Shown piece by piece: positions 8,377-16,789 of a stretch of DNA of 64,000 bases. The stretch lies in NCBI RefSeq assembly GCF_900199205.1, contig NZ_OBMJ01000001.1:4839001-4903000 (forward strand). Reading direction: 5' to 3'. Under the pieces are notes generated by a model. The model worked only from the letters and a program-made list of their open reading frames with translations. It searched no databases and had not been told where the DNA came from. This stretch comes from Streptomyces sp. 1331.2. GTDB taxonomy: Bacteria; Actinomycetota; Actinomycetes; Streptomycetales; Streptomycetaceae. The stretch's first letter is position 1. Each line of letters opens with the position of its first letter. The translations under genes and the position numbers were made by a program.

Positions 8377-9651
8377 ATGCGCAGCTCGACAGTCCCCACC
8401 AGGACCGCCTCCGGCGACCGCCCGGGCGGGCCCCAGGCCGGCGGCGGCCCGGCCCGGAGGCTCGCCGCCCTCGCGGCGTGCGTCCTGCTCGCCGCAGGCT
8501 GCGCCAAGGCCGGCACCGCCGGGACGAGCGCTGCGGACGGCGGAGCCAAGGGCCCGATCAAGGTCGGCCTGGTCTACTCCAAGACCGGACCGTTGGCCGC
8601 CTACGGCAAGCAGTACCTGGACGGTTTCAAGGCCGGCCTGGGCTACGCGACCAAGGGCACCGGCGCGGTGGACGGGCACAGGATCGAGTTCGAGGAGCAG
8701 GACGACGCGGGCGACCCGGCCAAGGCGGTGTCCGCCGCCAAGGACCTGATCGGCAAGGGCTACAAGGTGCTGGCCGGCTCCACCGCCTCCGGCGTCGCCC
8801 TCCAGGTCGGCCCGATCGCGGCCCAGAACAAGGTGCTCTTCATCAGCGGCCCGGCCGCCGCCGACAAGGTCACCGGTCTGAACACGTACACCTTCCGTTC
8901 CGGCCGCCAGTCCTACCAGGACATCAGGACCGCGGCCTCGTTCGTCGGTGACGCCAAGGGCAAGAAGGTCACCGTGCTCGCGCAGGACAACGCCTTCGGG
9001 CAGGCCAACGTGGCCGCCGTGAAGGCCGTGCTCGGCGCCGAGGGGGCGACCGTCGAGCAGGTGCTCGCCCCGCCGAGCGCCACCGACCTCACCCCCTTCG
9101 CCACCCAGGCCAAGACCGCCAGACCCGACCTGCTGTTCGTCGCCTGGGCCGGCGACACCGCCTCGGCCCTGTGGACGGCGCTCAACCAGCAGGACGTGTT
9201 CACCGACACCAAGGTCGTCACCGGTCTCGACCTGGCCGCCTCCTACCCGCTGTTCGGCCCGGCCGGCGAGAAGATCTCCTTCCTGAACCACTACTTCGGC
9301 GGCGCCGCCGGCACCCCGGTGGAGAAGGCCATGGACGAGGCCGTCACCGCCGCCGGCGGGAAGAGCGACATCTTCACGCCCGACGGCTTCACCGCCGCGC
9401 AGCTGATCGTGCACGCCGTCGAGGCCAACCACGGTTCTGCCGACGACACTTCGGCGCTGGTCAAGGCGCTGGAGGGCTGGAGCTTCGACGGGGTGAAGGG
9501 GAAGACCACGGTACGAGCCGAGGACCACGCCCTCCTCCAGCCGATGTTCCAGGTCCGGCTGACCGGCACTGGAGCCGCCGCCAAGCCCAAGGTGGAGAAG
9601 ACCCTGACCGCGGACGAGGTGGCCCCTCCGGTCGCCCCGATGGCGGGCTGA
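8377..9651 (+). CDS. branched-chain amino acid-type ABC transporter substrate-binding lipoprotein
   Basis: Extracellular ligand-binding protein of the Leu/Ile/Val family (type I periplasmic fold), feeding the LivGFHM complex encoded next. The ATG at 8377 has AGGAG about 9 bp upstream. An N-terminal extension with arginines leads into a hydrophobic stretch and a perfect lipobox LLAAGC (Cys42). The mature part begins IKVGLVYSKTGPLAAYGK, with GAVDGHRIEFEEQDD and STASGVALQVGPIAAQNKV typical of the family. It is first in a tightly packed five-gene transporter operon; LivG follows after 5 bp. The ligand is not evident. The downstream hydrolase hints that it may not be a plain amino acid. Confidence 0.92.
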   Translation: MRSSTVPTRTASGDRPGGPQAGGGPARRLAALAACVLLAAGCAKAGTAGTSAADGGAKGPIKVGLVYSKTGPLAAYGKQYLDGFKAGLGYATKGTGAVDGHRIEFEEQDDAGDPAKAVSAAKDLIGKGYKVLAGSTASGVALQVGPIAAQNKVLFISGPAAADKVTGLNTYTFRSGRQSYQDIRTAASFVGDAKGKKVTVLAQDNAFGQANVAAVKAVLGAEGATVEQVLAPPSATDLTPFATQAKTARPDLLFVAWAGDTASALWTALNQQDVFTDTKVVTGLDLAASYPLFGPAGEKISFLNHYFGGAAGTPVEKAMDEAVTAAGGKSDIFTPDGFTAAQLIVHAVEANHGSADDTSALVKALEGWSFDGVKGKTTVRAEDHALLQPMFQVRLTGTGAAAKPKVEKTLTADEVAPPVAPMAG

Positions 9652-9656
9652 TCCCG

Positions 9657-10499
9657 GTGCCCGCCCGTACGTCCTCCTCTCGTTCTGCCTCCGCCCGTAC
9701 GCCCTCCGCCGGTACTGCCTCCACACCCTCGGCGTCGTCGGTGCGTTCCTCCTCCCCGGTGCTGCGCCTGGACGGGCTCGGCTGGTCCGTCCGCGGTGTG
9801 CCGATCGTCGAGGACGTCTCCTTCTCCGTCGGCGAAGGCGAGTTCATCGCCTTCATCGGGCCCAACGGCGCCGGCAAGACCTCCCTCTTCAACCTGGTCT
9901 CCGGCATCCACCCGGCGACGCACGGCAGCCTCCACCTCGATGGTGCGGACATCACCGCCGAGACCGTGCACGCCCGGGCCCGCCGGGGCCTCGGCCGCAC
10001 CTTTCAGACCTCCTCACTCTGGCCGGGGATGACGGTCGCCGACCATGTCCGCCTGGCCGCCCAGGCGGCGGCCGGGCCCCGCGCCTCGTACCGGCTCTGG
10101 CGTCGCGCCGACCACTACGAGGACCAGCTGGCCGACACCCTGCACCGCACCGAACTCACCCACCGCGCCGACACCTTGGCCGGCACTCTCTCGCACGGAG
10201 AGAAGCGCAAGCTGGAGCTGGCCGTCCTGCTGGTCTCCGATCCGCGGCTGATCCTGCTGGACGAGCCGATGGCGGGCGTCAGCGCGGAGGAGGTGCCCGC
10301 CCTCACCGAGCTGATCCGCTCCGTGCACCGCGACCTGGGCCGGACCGTCCTGATGGTCGAGCACCACATGGACGTCCTGCTCGGTCTGGCCGACCGACTC
10401 GCGGTGATGCACCACGGCACCCTGCTCGCCCTGGACACCCCCGAGGCCGTGATGGCCGACCCGACCGTGCAACAGGCCTACCTGGGTGAGGCGCTGTGA
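9657..10499 (+). CDS. livG: ABC transporter ATP-binding protein, LivG type
   Basis: One of two ATPases powering the branched-chain-type importer. Walker A is GPNGAGKTS, the signature is LSHGEKRKLE (first Gly of the usual LSGGQ replaced by His) and Walker B is LILLDEP, followed by the switch histidine in VEHHM. The GTG at 9657 lies 5 bp after the binding-protein stop and is the natural coupled start. About 37 Ser/Arg-rich residues precede the domain proper, which starts near VLRLDGLGW; a GTG closer to the domain is possible. Its stop overlaps the livF GTG by 4 bp (GTGA). Confidence 0.92.
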   Translation: MPARTSSSRSASARTPSAGTASTPSASSVRSSSPVLRLDGLGWSVRGVPIVEDVSFSVGEGEFIAFIGPNGAGKTSLFNLVSGIHPATHGSLHLDGADITAETVHARARRGLGRTFQTSSLWPGMTVADHVRLAAQAAAGPRASYRLWRRADHYEDQLADTLHRTELTHRADTLAGTLSHGEKRKLELAVLLVSDPRLILLDEPMAGVSAEEVPALTELIRSVHRDLGRTVLMVEHHMDVLLGLADRLAVMHHGTLLALDTPEAVMADPTVQQAYLGEAL

Positions 10500-11359
10500 C
10501 CTCCTCTCCGCTCTCCTCGTCGTCCTCCGACTCATCCTCCGTACCGTTCTCCGTGCCCTCCTCCGCTACCGAACCCCTCCTCTCCGTCCGCGATCTGCGG
10601 GTCGTCATCGACGGGCTGCACATCCTGCACGGCGTCGACCTCGACGTGGCCCCCGTCGGGGTCACCGCGCTCCTCGGCCGCAACGGTGCGGGCAAGACCA
10701 CCACCGTCAAGGCCCTGATGGGCCTGGTTCCGCGCACCGGCAGGATCCGCTTCGCCGGCGCCGAACTCTCCTCCCTTCCCACGTATCTGGTCGTTCGTCA
10801 TGGCATCGGGTACGCGCCCGAGGACCGGGGGATCTTCGCGGGCCTGACGGTCGCCGAGAACCTCCGCCTCGCCGAGCGCGGCACCCAGGGCGGGGCCGGA
10901 GCCGTCGAGCCGGACTATCCGCTCGTGCACGAGCTCTTCCCCGAACTGGAGCAACGGGCCGGGCAGTTGGCCGGGACACTCTCCGGTGGCCAGCAGCAGA
11001 TGGTGGCGATCGGCCGGACGCTGCTCAACCGCAACCGGTTGATCATCGCCGACGAGCCCACCAAGGGCCTGGCCCCGAGGATCGTGGCCGAGGTGGCCGA
11101 GGTGCTGGCCCGCGCCGCGGCGGCCGTGCCCGTCCTCCTGGTCGAGCAGAACCTCGCCCTGGTCCGCCGACTGGCCGGCACCTGCGCCGTCCTGGCCGAC
11201 GGCCGCACCGCCCACCGCGGCGACACCGCCGAGCTGTTGGCCGACGAGGAGGCCGCCCGCCGCCTGCTCGGCGTCGGCTCCCGTCGCCCGCTCGCCGGCG
11301 AGTCCCGGCCCGCAGCCTCCCCGGCCGCCCCTGTCATCACCGCGGAGGTGAAGCCCTGA
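10496..11359 (+). CDS. livF: ABC transporter ATP-binding protein, LivF type
   Basis: Second ATPase of the importer. Walker A GRNGAGKTT, signature LSGGQQQM, Walker B LIIADEPTKGLAP and switch His/Gln region LLVEQN are intact. The GTG start overlaps the livG stop by 4 bp, so translation is coupled. The first 28 residues are mostly serine (SSSSSDSSS), an unusual tail also seen on LivG, suggesting local expansion of tcctcc-like DNA. A C-terminal extension of about 25 Ala/Pro-rich residues follows the domain. GGAGGTG near its end serves as the livH ribosome site. Confidence 0.92.
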   Translation: MTSSPLSSSSSDSSSVPFSVPSSATEPLLSVRDLRVVIDGLHILHGVDLDVAPVGVTALLGRNGAGKTTTVKALMGLVPRTGRIRFAGAELSSLPTYLVVRHGIGYAPEDRGIFAGLTVAENLRLAERGTQGGAGAVEPDYPLVHELFPELEQRAGQLAGTLSGGQQQMVAIGRTLLNRNRLIIADEPTKGLAPRIVAEVAEVLARAAAAVPVLLVEQNLALVRRLAGTCAVLADGRTAHRGDTAELLADEEAARRLLGVGSRRPLAGESRPAASPAAPVITAEVKP

Positions 11360-12225
11360 TGGACACCCTCGTTCTCCTTTCCTGTACCGGACTCGGTCTC
11401 GGTGCGCTGTACTTCCTGGTCGCCTCCGGTCTGTCGTTGATCTTCGGTCTGATGGACGTGCTCAACTTCGCGCACGGCGCCCTGCTCTCCATCGGCGCGT
11501 ACGCCACCTGGTGGGCCGGCGCCGAGGCCGGCCTCTCCTTCTGGCTCGCGGTGCCCTTCGGCACCCTGGTCGGGACGGCCGCCGCCGTCCTGCTGGAGCT
11601 CTTCGTGATCCGGCCGCTCTACAGCCGCCCGCGCGACCAGATCCTCGCCACCGTCGGGGTCGGACTGGCCGTGCCCGCCCTGCTCATGGGGATCTGGGGC
11701 GCGGACGCCCGCCCCTTCCCCCAGCCGGCCCTGCTGTCCGGCACCTGGCACGTGCTCGGTGCGACCGTCCCGGTCAACCGCTTCGTCCTGGTGGCCGCCG
11801 CTGCGCTGTTGCTGCTCACTCTTCGGTTGTTCCTCGCCCGTACCCGCTACGGGCTGATCGTCCGGGCCGGCGTCGAGGACCGGGCGATGGTCACCGCGCT
11901 CGGCATCGACGTCCGGAAGGCGTTCACCCTCGTCTTCGCCATCGGCGGGGCGGCCGCCGCGCTCGGCGGTGCCCTCGGCGGCCTCTACTTCAGTTCGGTC
12001 AATCCCGGCCAGGGGACCGGCCTGCTCATCTTCGCCTTCGTCGTCGTGGTGATGGGCGGCATGGGGTCCGTGACCGGGGCCGCCGCCGCCTCGGTGGGCG
12101 TCGGCCTCGTCCAGCAGTTCGCCAACTACTACACCGGCGCCGGGCTCGGCGACCTCTCGGTCGTCGTCCTGCTCGCCGTGCTGCTTCTGGTCCGACCCCG
12201 TGGACTCACCGGGAGGCTCGCGTGA
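11359..12225 (+). CDS. livH: branched-chain amino acid-type ABC permease LivH
   Basis: Integral membrane subunit of the importer, about eight helices in 288 residues. Family features are LGALYFLVASGLSLIFGLM near the N-terminus and LNFAHGALLSIGAY, then RAGVEDRAMVTALGID, the cytoplasmic loop that contacts the ATPase. The ATG overlaps the livF stop by one base (TGATG) with GGAGGTG upstream. The stop overlaps the currently assigned livM GTG by 4 bp. Confidence 0.93.
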   Translation: MDTLVLLSCTGLGLGALYFLVASGLSLIFGLMDVLNFAHGALLSIGAYATWWAGAEAGLSFWLAVPFGTLVGTAAAVLLELFVIRPLYSRPRDQILATVGVGLAVPALLMGIWGADARPFPQPALLSGTWHVLGATVPVNRFVLVAAAALLLLTLRLFLARTRYGLIVRAGVEDRAMVTALGIDVRKAFTLVFAIGGAAAALGGALGGLYFSSVNPGQGTGLLIFAFVVVVMGGMGSVTGAAAASVGVGLVQQFANYYTGAGLGDLSVVVLLAVLLLVRPRGLTGRLA

Positions 12226-13559
12226 ACGCCGAACGTCCGATCACGAGCACCGGTGGCCCCGCGGTCCGCCGCAGCGCCGCCACCTCGGCAGGGGGGACTG
12301 ACACCAGCCCTGCCGTGACCGCCATATCAGCAGAGGGGACTGACACCAGCTCCGCCGACACCGTCACTGTGGCAAGGGGGACTGACACCAGCCTTGCCGA
12401 GACCCCATGTGAACACACTCGCGAGTCCGGCGCCATCCCTCGAACAGGTGATTCAGTCACTAATCGCTGGACAGTGCTGCACGGAGCGCTACGCTGGTGG
12501 CCGATCGCTCTGCTGATCACGCTCCTTGTCGCCCCATACAGTGCGCTTCCCCTCCCGGGACTGCTCGACGGCCCGCTCGGCAGCCCCGGAAGCCTCCAAC
12601 TCCTCGCCCTGTGCCTGCTCTACGGGGCCCTCGCCACCGGCTACGACCTCCTGCTCGGCCGTACCGGACTGCTCTCCTTCGGCCACGCGCTCTACTTCGC
12701 GACCGGCCTCTACGCCACCGACCTCGGCATGCTGGAGCTGCAACTGCCCTTCGCCGCCGCCGCGGTGTTCGGCGTCGCCTGCACCGTGCTGCTGGCCCTC
12801 CTGCTCGGCTCGGTCAGCCTGCGCGTCACCGGCATCGGCTTCTCCATGGTCACCCTCGCCTTCGCCCAGGCCGGCTCGATCCTCGTCCAGCGCAACCCCG
12901 GTGGCGCCACCGGCGGCGAGGAGGGCCGCTCGGCCCCGGCCGACCTGCTGCCCTCCGGCCTGCTCGGGATCGAGAACACCGCCAACCTCTACTGGATCGC
13001 CGTCGGCTACCTGGTGCTGACGCTCGCCGCGGTCCACTGGGCCGTCAACTCGCCGATCGGCCGCGTCTGGGAGGGCATCAGGGAGAACGAGCGCCGGGTC
13101 GAGGTGCTCGGACTGCGGCCCTACGGCTACAAGTTGGTCGTCTTCGTGCTGGCCGGCACCCTCGCCGGCCTGGGCGGGGTGGTCTACCTGCTGCTGACCG
13201 GTGGTGCCACCCCGCAGGCCGCCACCTCGGACGCCACGCTCGCCCTCCTGGTGATGGTCGTCCTCGGCGGATCCGGCACCCGCTGGGGGCCGTTGCTCGG
13301 CGGCGTCCTGTACACGTGGGCGAGCCACCGGCTCGGCGACCTCGCCAACTCGACGGCCGTCGCCGACCTGCCCGCGGCGCTGCGCGTGCCGCTCTCCCAA
13401 CCCCTCTTCCTGCTGGGCACCTTGTTCGTCGCCGTGGTCTACCTGCTGCCCGGCGGCCTGGCCGGTCTGCCCGCCCGCATCCGCGCCGCCCGATCCGCCC
13501 GCTCGGCCCGCACCACCGCCGTCCGCACCGCCCGCCCCACCGGAGGTACCCCCGCGTGA
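12222..13559 (+). CDS. livM: branched-chain amino acid-type ABC permease LivM with atypical N-terminal extension
   Basis: Second permease subunit. The transmembrane part begins near residue 90 (LRWWPIALLITLL) and contains GYDLLLGRTGLLSFGHA, GIGFSMVTLAFAQAG and the ATPase-contact loop IRENERRVEVLGLRPY. The GTG at 12222 overlaps livH (GTGA), which favours it. However, residues 20-90 are encoded by DNA with unusual codons (ATA, TCA, GCA, AGG, TGT, ACT, AAT, CTA) and include three near-identical TDTS units formed by a hairpin array. A downstream GTG in VLHGALRWW (near 12474) would give a normal-length LivM and leave the array non-coding. Both readings remain open. The stop overlaps the next gene by 4 bp. 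Confidence 0.9.
   Translation: MNAERPITSTGGPAVRRSAATSAGGTDTSPAVTAISAEGTDTSSADTVTVARGTDTSLAETPCEHTRESGAIPRTGDSVTNRWTVLHGALRWWPIALLITLLVAPYSALPLPGLLDGPLGSPGSLQLLALCLLYGALATGYDLLLGRTGLLSFGHALYFATGLYATDLGMLELQLPFAAAAVFGVACTVLLALLLGSVSLRVTGIGFSMVTLAFAQAGSILVQRNPGGATGGEEGRSAPADLLPSGLLGIENTANLYWIAVGYLVLTLAAVHWAVNSPIGRVWEGIRENERRVEVLGLRPYGYKLVVFVLAGTLAGLGGVVYLLLTGGATPQAATSDATLALLVMVVLGGSGTRWGPLLGGVLYTWASHRLGDLANSTAVADLPAALRVPLSQPLFLLGTLFVAVVYLLPGGLAGLPARIRAARSARSARTTAVRTARPTGGTPA
12287..12398. repeat. three tandem hairpin repeats, 42-bp period
   Basis: Three 28-bp units start at 12287, 12329 and 12371, exactly 42 bp apart. Each has 7-bp arms around an identical 14-base loop (gggactgacaccag). Arms are ggcaggg/ccctgcc, agcagag/ctccgcc and ggcaagg/ccttgcc. 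The arm changes are compensatory (G-C to A-T at two different positions). The two non-Watson-Crick pairs of unit 2 become G-U pairs only if the minus strand is the RNA. The surrounding codons are atypical for this genome. Confidence 0.85.
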
Positions 13560-14461
13560 GCCAGTCCCCCCTGAACCCCGAGGAGTTGACCGTCCCCGTG
13601 CCCGGCGGGGACCTGGCCGTCCTGCGCTGGCCCGCCGAGGAGCCCGGGGCGCCGACGGTCGTGGCGGTGCACGGCATCACCGCCAACAGCCTCGCCTGGT
13701 ACGAGGTCGCCCACCGGCTCGCCGGACGGGTCACCCTGCTCGCGCCCGACCTGCGTGGCCGCGGTGCCAGCCGCTCGGTCGCCGGGCCGTACGGGCTGGT
13801 CCGGCACGCCGATGACGTGGCTGCGCTGATCGCCGCCCTCGGTTCGGGGCCCGCGGTGGTCGCCGGCCACTCGATGGGGGCCTGGATCGCCGCCCTGGCC
13901 GCCCTCCGGCACCCCGGACTCGTCCGCCGAGTCCTGCTGGTGGACGGTGCGCTGACCTTCCCGCTGCCGGCGGGCGTCCCCGAGGAGGACGCCCTGGCCG
14001 CGGTGCTGGGGCCCGCGGTGGCCCGGCTGTCCATGACCTTCCCGGACCGCGAGGCCTACCGGGCGTTCTGGCAGCGACACCCGGCCGTCGGAGCCGCGTG
14101 GACCGACGGGATCGACGCCCACACCCAGCGCGACCTCGTCGGCGAGGCACCCGAACTGCGCTCCTCCTGCGTGCCGGAGGCCGTCCGGATCGACGGTGCC
14201 CAGGTCCTCCTGGACCGGGAGGCGGCGGCCGCCGTGCACCGGCTGACCTGCCCCGCCGAGCTGTTGTGGGCCGAGCGCGGCCTGTTCGACGAACCGCAGG
14301 GCCTCTACGACCACCAGCGGATCGGCCTGGCCGGGCTGGACCCGGAACGGGTCCCGGCCTCGCCGGTGCCGGGCACCAACCACTACTCGATCCTCTGGAA
14401 CGAGGCGGGGGCCGACCGCATCGTCCGCAGCCTGCTCGCGGACACCCCCGCCGCGGGGTAG
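13556..14461 (+). CDS. alpha/beta hydrolase coupled to the liv-type transporter
   Basis: Serine hydrolase of the alpha/beta fold, cytoplasmic (no signal). The oxyanion segment is AVHGITANS near residue 44, the nucleophile elbow is AGHSMGAW (Ser near 105), and the catalytic histidine is in GTNHYSIL near the C-terminus. The GTG start overlaps the livM stop by 4 bp (GTGA), so it is translationally coupled to the permease. This makes it part of the transporter operon rather than a bystander. A reasonable inference is that it cleaves an imported ester, lactone or amide. The substrate is unknown. It converges with the deacetylase gene 51 bp away. Confidence 0.9.
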   Translation: MSQSPLNPEELTVPVPGGDLAVLRWPAEEPGAPTVVAVHGITANSLAWYEVAHRLAGRVTLLAPDLRGRGASRSVAGPYGLVRHADDVAALIAALGSGPAVVAGHSMGAWIAALAALRHPGLVRRVLLVDGALTFPLPAGVPEEDALAAVLGPAVARLSMTFPDREAYRAFWQRHPAVGAAWTDGIDAHTQRDLVGEAPELRSSCVPEAVRIDGAQVLLDREAAAAVHRLTCPAELLWAERGLFDEPQGLYDHQRIGLAGLDPERVPASPVPGTNHYSILWNEAGADRIVRSLLADTPAAG

Positions 14462-14512
14462 CCACCCCTGCCCGCGGGGGCGGGGCGGCCCGGGCCGGCA
14501 GCGGCCGGCGGG

Positions 14513-15793
14513 TCAGCCCGCGGTGCCGAGGAAGCTCTCCCAGCCGCCCGTCGGCGCCTGGCCGACGTTGAGCGAGCGCAGCTTGCGCAGGGTGGACTGG
14601 TCCTGCACCTCCAGCCACTCGACCAGCTGCCGGAAGGAGACCAGCCGCACCTCGGGCTTGCCGGTGATGGTCTTGAGCGTCTGCTCGACGGCGTCCATGT
14701 ATATGCCGCCGTTCCACTGCTCGAAGTGGTTGCCGATGAAGAACGGTGCGCGGTTGCTGTTGTACGCGCGGTCGAAGCCCGCCAGGTAGGAGTCGGTGGC
14801 CTGGGTGCGCCAGTCGTTGTACTTGGCCGGGTCGCCCTTGGTGCTGCCGTTGGACTGGTTGGCCAGGATGTTGTAGTCCATCGACAGGACCTGGAAGGTG
14901 TGCCCGGGGAACGGTATGGACTGCAGCGGGAAGTCCCAGACCTTGCCGTCCTGCACCTTCTGCGGCCATATCTGGAGCCCGCCCGAGGAGCTGGCGTCGT
15001 ACTTCCAGCCGAGCTTGGCGATGGTCGGCAGCAGCGCCTTCTGTCCCTCCAGGCAGGGGGTGCGGCCGCCGATGAGCTCCTTCTTGTAGTCGAAGGGGAG
15101 CGGGTCGACGTCGGTGAAGCCGGTGTTGGTCCGCCACTGGGTGACGAAGCCGATCGCCTGGTCGATCTCGCTCTGCCAGTCCTCCGGGGTCCACATGTTG
15201 ACCCCGTTCTTGTCCGGTCGGCTGGAGCAGAAGTGCCCGTTGAAGTGGGTGCCGATCTCGTGACCGGCGAGCCAGGCCTGGCTGATGAGCTTGAGCGTGC
15301 TCTTGACCGCACCGTCCGACAGGTACGGGATGTCGGAGGCGCCGACCGAGTGCTTCGGCGGGTGGTACAGGTCGGCCTTGCCCTTGGGAAGGGCGTATAT
15401 GCCGGAGAGGAAGAAGGTCATCGTGGCCTTGTACTGCTCCGCCAGCTTCAGGAAGCGGGGGAACTGGCCGTCCTCGGTGCCGCCGGCCCCGTCCCAGGAG
15501 AACACCACGAACTGCGGCGGCCGCTCGCCCGGCTTGAGCTTCTCGGGCTTGGGCTGGTTCGGCTGCGGCCCGGTGTCCGCGTTGGAGCCGTCGCCGATCG
15601 GGGTGCCCTTGGGCACCACCGCCTGGGTCGGGTCGCCGGTGCCGGTCTGGGGGGCGCTGCTGCCGCCGCCGGAACCCGCAGGGGTGGAGTCCTGGCTCGA
15701 ACCGGAACCGCCGCTGGAGCAGGCTGCGACCGCGCCGAGGGCCGCGGTCGCAGCGGTCGCACTGAGCACAGTCCTGCGCGAGATGCTGGTCAT
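14513..15793 (-). CDS. Tat-exported lipoprotein, polysaccharide deacetylase-like
   Basis: Surface lipoprotein with a NodB-like fold. The ATG at 15793 has GGGGAG upstream. The signal has a twin-arginine motif SRRTVL and a lipobox VAAC (Cys25), followed by a Ser/Gly and Pro-rich linker to about residue 92. Motif 1 reads VFSWDGAG where classical deacetylases have TFDDG, so one of the two aspartates is missing. The metal-binding HxxxH is HFNGH near 183-187. About 426 residues. The altered motif means deacetylase activity is not assured; it may act on a different N- or O-acyl glycan or be a binding relative. It is transcribed alone, towards the hydrolase. Confidence 0.75.
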   Translation of the reverse strand: MTSISRRTVLSATAATAALGAVAACSSGGSGSSQDSTPAGSGGGSSAPQTGTGDPTQAVVPKGTPIGDGSNADTGPQPNQPKPEKLKPGERPPQFVVFSWDGAGGTEDGQFPRFLKLAEQYKATMTFFLSGIYALPKGKADLYHPPKHSVGASDIPYLSDGAVKSTLKLISQAWLAGHEIGTHFNGHFCSSRPDKNGVNMWTPEDWQSEIDQAIGFVTQWRTNTGFTDVDPLPFDYKKELIGGRTPCLEGQKALLPTIAKLGWKYDASSSGGLQIWPQKVQDGKVWDFPLQSIPFPGHTFQVLSMDYNILANQSNGSTKGDPAKYNDWRTQATDSYLAGFDRAYNSNRAPFFIGNHFEQWNGGIYMDAVEQTLKTITGKPEVRLVSFRQLVEWLEVQDQSTLRKLRSLNVGQAPTGGWESFLGTAG

Positions 15794-16201
15794 GGTCTCC
15801 CCTGGGTGCCGATGCCGGTGGTGAGGACGGCCCGCGGCCGCACCGGTCAAATCGGGCAATTGATGATTATTCCGCCGTTAGCATGTCATGTCGCCATGGC
15901 GGCCACCAAGGCCGCCGAGCTCCGACGACTCTCAACACGCCAGGCACCCCCGGCTGGGCTGCAGGTATCCCTCGTCTGTTGCCGTGCTGTGACGCTTCGG
16001 ATCCCTCGCGGCCCGCGCTGTACGGTACCGCCGGTCGGTCCGGCCCCAGCCGCAGTTCGTCAGGGTTCGGCCCGGTTGATCGCCCTCTTGGGAAAACTTT
16101 TGCCCCTTACTGGGCCCGGCCGTACGAACAGGGGTCAGGGGCAGCGGCAGCGCGGAGCGGTCGGAGGACGCCGGTAGGGGAGGACGGCCGGGAAGGTCCG
16201 G
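15794..16201. other. 408-bp intergenic region
   Basis: Between the dedA stop and the start of the Tat lipoprotein, both leftward. Short frames here look random. It must contain the lipoprotein promoter. An AT-richer patch (caattgatgattattccg near 15858) close to the lipoprotein start is the best promoter region. I see no repeats or RNA genes. Confidence 0.5.
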
Positions 16202-16789
16202 TCAGAGCGCGGCGAGCCGACGGTGCCGCCGCACCATGCGCGCGATCGCCGTACTGATGGCGGTGGCCGCTGCGCAGGAGACCGCGAGGCTCAGCCAGGC
16301 GGTGTTGAACCAGTGGCTGTTCAGCCAGCCCAGCGTCACGATGTAGGCGGCCCAGACCAGCGCCGCCAGCGCCGACCAGTGCAGGAAGCGGTGCGGATGG
16401 GCGGGGGAGTGGCCGATGGCCAGGTCCAGGACGGTCCGCCCGGCCGGGACGAACCTCGCGATCACCACCATCGCCGCGGCCGCGCCGTGCGGCCGTTCGA
16501 CCAGGGCCTGTTGGACCCGGGTCACGCTGGCCGCCAGTTTGGGGCGCCGGGCGAGCCGGCGGTTCAGCAGCGGGGCGCCGCGCCGGGCCAGGTGGAGAAG
16601 GAGGAGATCGCCCAGGAAGGAGGCCACCGCCACACCGAGGCCCAGTAGCAGCGGGGCACCGTTGACCTGTGCCGTCTTGAGCACGGCCAGGATGACCAGC
16701 GTTCCGCTGGGGATGAAGGGGAGGAGGGCGTCTCCGAGTACGGCGAACAGAGCCAGGGCGCAGATCCACGAGGATCCGATCGCCGCCAT
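16202..16789 (-). CDS. DedA family membrane protein
   Basis: Small membrane protein of the DedA/VTT (SNARE-associated) family, linked in bacteria to lipid-carrier recycling and proton-motive-force maintenance. About five hydrophobic segments occur in 195 residues. The family-type segment GDALLPFIPSGT near the N-terminus and the basic motif FVPAGRTVLDLAIG (usual FxPGxR) are present. ATG at 16789 is chosen because the family N-terminus aligns here and AAGGG lies 11 bp upstream. A GTG 27 bp further upstream (16816) is the alternative. It appears monocistronic, with a 645-bp upstream region containing four consecutive hairpins. Confidence 0.82.
   Translation of the reverse strand: MAAIGSSWICALALFAVLGDALLPFIPSGTLVILAVLKTAQVNGAPLLLGLGVAVASFLGDLLLLHLARRGAPLLNRRLARRPKLAASVTRVQQALVERPHGAAAAMVVIARFVPAGRTVLDLAIGHSPAHPHRFLHWSALAALVWAAYIVTLGWLNSHWFNTAWLSLAVSCAAATAISTAIARMVRRHRRLAAL

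Noticed and set aside
12287..12398. Possible CRISPR-like array
   Set aside because: Only three units, 14-bp spacers, varying stems and in-frame within a permease gene; no cas1/cas2. A hairpin repeat is the better description.
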